7,214 bases of DNA, taken from positions 1 to 7,214 of the forward strand of contig JAEWCI010000438.1 of assembly GCA_023390705.1 (NCBI GenBank). Direction: 5' to 3'. The position numbers were made by a program, and so were the translations under genes. Shown piece after piece: positions 6,814 to 7,214 of this stretch (within the stretch, counting starts at the first letter, position 1; every line of letters begins with the position of its first letter). This stretch comes from Pseudomonadota bacterium. GTDB taxonomy: Bacteria > Pseudomonadota > Alphaproteobacteria > Acetobacterales > Acetobacteraceae. A model generated the notes under the pieces. That model worked only from the letters and a program-made list of their open reading frames with translations, was not told the DNA's origin and did no database searches.

Positions 6814-6822
6814 ATTCCGGCG

Positions 6823-6972
6823 ATGCGGGTGTTCATGGTCAGGTGCCCGGTGCGCGCCGCCTCGGCCGCGGCCGAATTCCTGAGCGGCATGCCGGCCCCG
6901 GTCCAGGCTGCCTTCGAGGCGGCGGCCGGCGGCAGGGTGCAGATCATCGTCTTCGAGGACCCCCTCTGCTGA
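6823..6972 (+). CDS. Small unrecognised protein, 49 aa, between parC and recO
   Basis: I do not recognise this protein. It begins [10 protein letters not shown], has an Ala-rich central part likely to be helical (residues 12-36, containing AEFLSGM), and ends in a hydrophobic strand-like stretch [11 protein letters not shown] (39-49). Two cysteines are present (8 and 49). Support for coding: a GGAGG nine bases upstream, and hand-counted G+C of about 69%, 53% and 96% at codon positions 1, 2 and 3, the usual ranking for real high-GC genes. A hairpin follows 14 bases after the stop. The opposite-strand frame would rank positions 1 and 2 the wrong way round. The gene diverges from parC with no room for a private promoter between them, so its promoter would lie inside the parC 5' coding region. 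It converges on recO. Alternative starts at 6829 (GTG) and 6835 (ATG) are possible. It could still be chance. Confidence 0.45.
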   Translation: MRVFMVRCPVRAASAAAEFLSGMPAPVQAAFEAAAGGRVQIIVFEDPLC

Positions 6973-6986
6973 CGGCGGCTGGCCCA

Positions 6987-7001
6987 GGTGGCGCGGCCAC
7001 C
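6987..7001. terminator. Hairpin between the small ORF and the recO end
   Basis: GGTGGC (6987-6992) pairs perfectly with GCCACC (6996-7001) around a 3-base loop. It begins 14 bases after the small ORF stop on the + strand. A T-rich run (about 7014-7031) follows on the + strand but starts a dozen bases after the stem. Read on the - strand it lies 36 bases after recO. It may serve as a terminator in either direction. Confidence 0.4.
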
Positions 7002-7037
7002 ACGGCGGTTCGAGTTTCTGGTTTCGTTCTTATCCAC

Positions 7038-7214
7038 CTATAGCCCAGGGCGGCCCACCGCGCCAGCCATGGCCGCCACCCGGTGCAGCAGCGCCTCCCG
7101 CGCCGCGGGCTGCGGCCTCGGCTGCTGGCCATAGACATGGCGGTCGAGGAAATGCCCGGTCAGGCGCAGCCCGGCCAGCCACTCCGCTGGGCCGGGCGGC
7201 GGGGCATTGGCGCC
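7038..7214 (-). CDS. recO: DNA repair protein RecO, C-terminal fragment (5' end outside window)
   Basis: Translating the - strand from the window end gives 58 residues ending in TAG (7038-7040). They contain WLAGLRLTGHFLDRHVYG, the characteristic C-terminal segment of RecO, followed by a Pro/Ala-rich tail and a final helix ending G-R-P-G-L. RecO binds DNA and SSB and, with RecR, loads RecA onto gapped DNA in the RecF pathway. The frame is too short for the ORF list supplied with many pipelines but is clear by motif. The gene lies upstream of parC on the same strand, an order common in alphaproteobacteria. The N-terminal OB domain is beyond the window. Whether recO and parC share a transcript is open, given the 229-bp gap, the hairpin at 6987-7001, and the opposing small ORF. 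Confidence 0.85.
   Translation of the reverse strand, partial: GANAPPPGPAEWLAGLRLTGHFLDRHVYGQQPRPQPAAREALLHRVAAMAGAVGRPGL

Noticed and set aside
7007..7013. GGTTCGA, resembling a tRNA T-loop
   Set aside because: The 70 bases around it do not fold as a cloverleaf with paired acceptor ends, and the upstream part is a hairpin and the end of the small ORF.
6801..7037. A 78-codon - strand frame (GTG start) directly after the recO stop, ending in an overlap with the parC ATG
   Set aside because: It is the continuation of the recO frame past its TAG. RecO already ends normally. In the part opposite the small + ORF its codon-position G+C ranks position 2 above position 1, unlike real genes here. 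No Shine-Dalgarno site or family match was seen.

Overview
This is an ordinary-looking chromosomal segment of a high-GC bacterium, most likely an alphaproteobacterium of the Acetobacteraceae (Roseomonas-like) type. That placement is an inference from three things: third codon positions that are almost all G or C, protein sequences typical of alphaproteobacteria, and a recO gene just upstream of parC. I saw no transposase, integrase, CRISPR array, rRNA or tRNA.

Layout. The left half is read on the + strand. It holds the C-terminal end of a penicillin acylase family protein (cut by the window start), an aspartate/glutamate leucyltransferase (bpt), a small DUF421/YetF-type inner-membrane protein, and an outer-membrane beta-barrel protein with a signal peptide and a strongly histidine-rich loop. 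The right half is read mainly on the - strand: the end of recO (cut by the window end), then parC (topoisomerase IV subunit A), then a solute-binding-type protein that has no signal peptide. The two halves converge on a 250-bp, GC-rich, hairpin-filled gap at 3457-3706. Two abutting GC hairpins separate parC from the solute-binding gene.

The least explained item is a 49-codon + strand ORF (6823-6972) in the gap between recO and parC. It has a GGAGG ribosome binding site that directly abuts the parC start codon on the other strand, a coding-like codon-position composition, and a hairpin after its stop. It would be transcribed opposite to recO and parC.

The genes do not form one pathway. bpt adds destabilising N-terminal residues for ClpS/ClpAP degradation, recO serves recombinational repair, parC decatenates chromosomes, and the membrane and binding proteins handle envelope or solute functions. 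Apart from the small ORF, the points worth a second look are the histidine-rich barrel, the missing signal peptide of the binding protein, the alanine at the quinolone-contact position of ParC, and the palindrome-rich, relatively AT-rich leader of the DUF421 gene. I did not find convincing evidence of a new multi-gene system.
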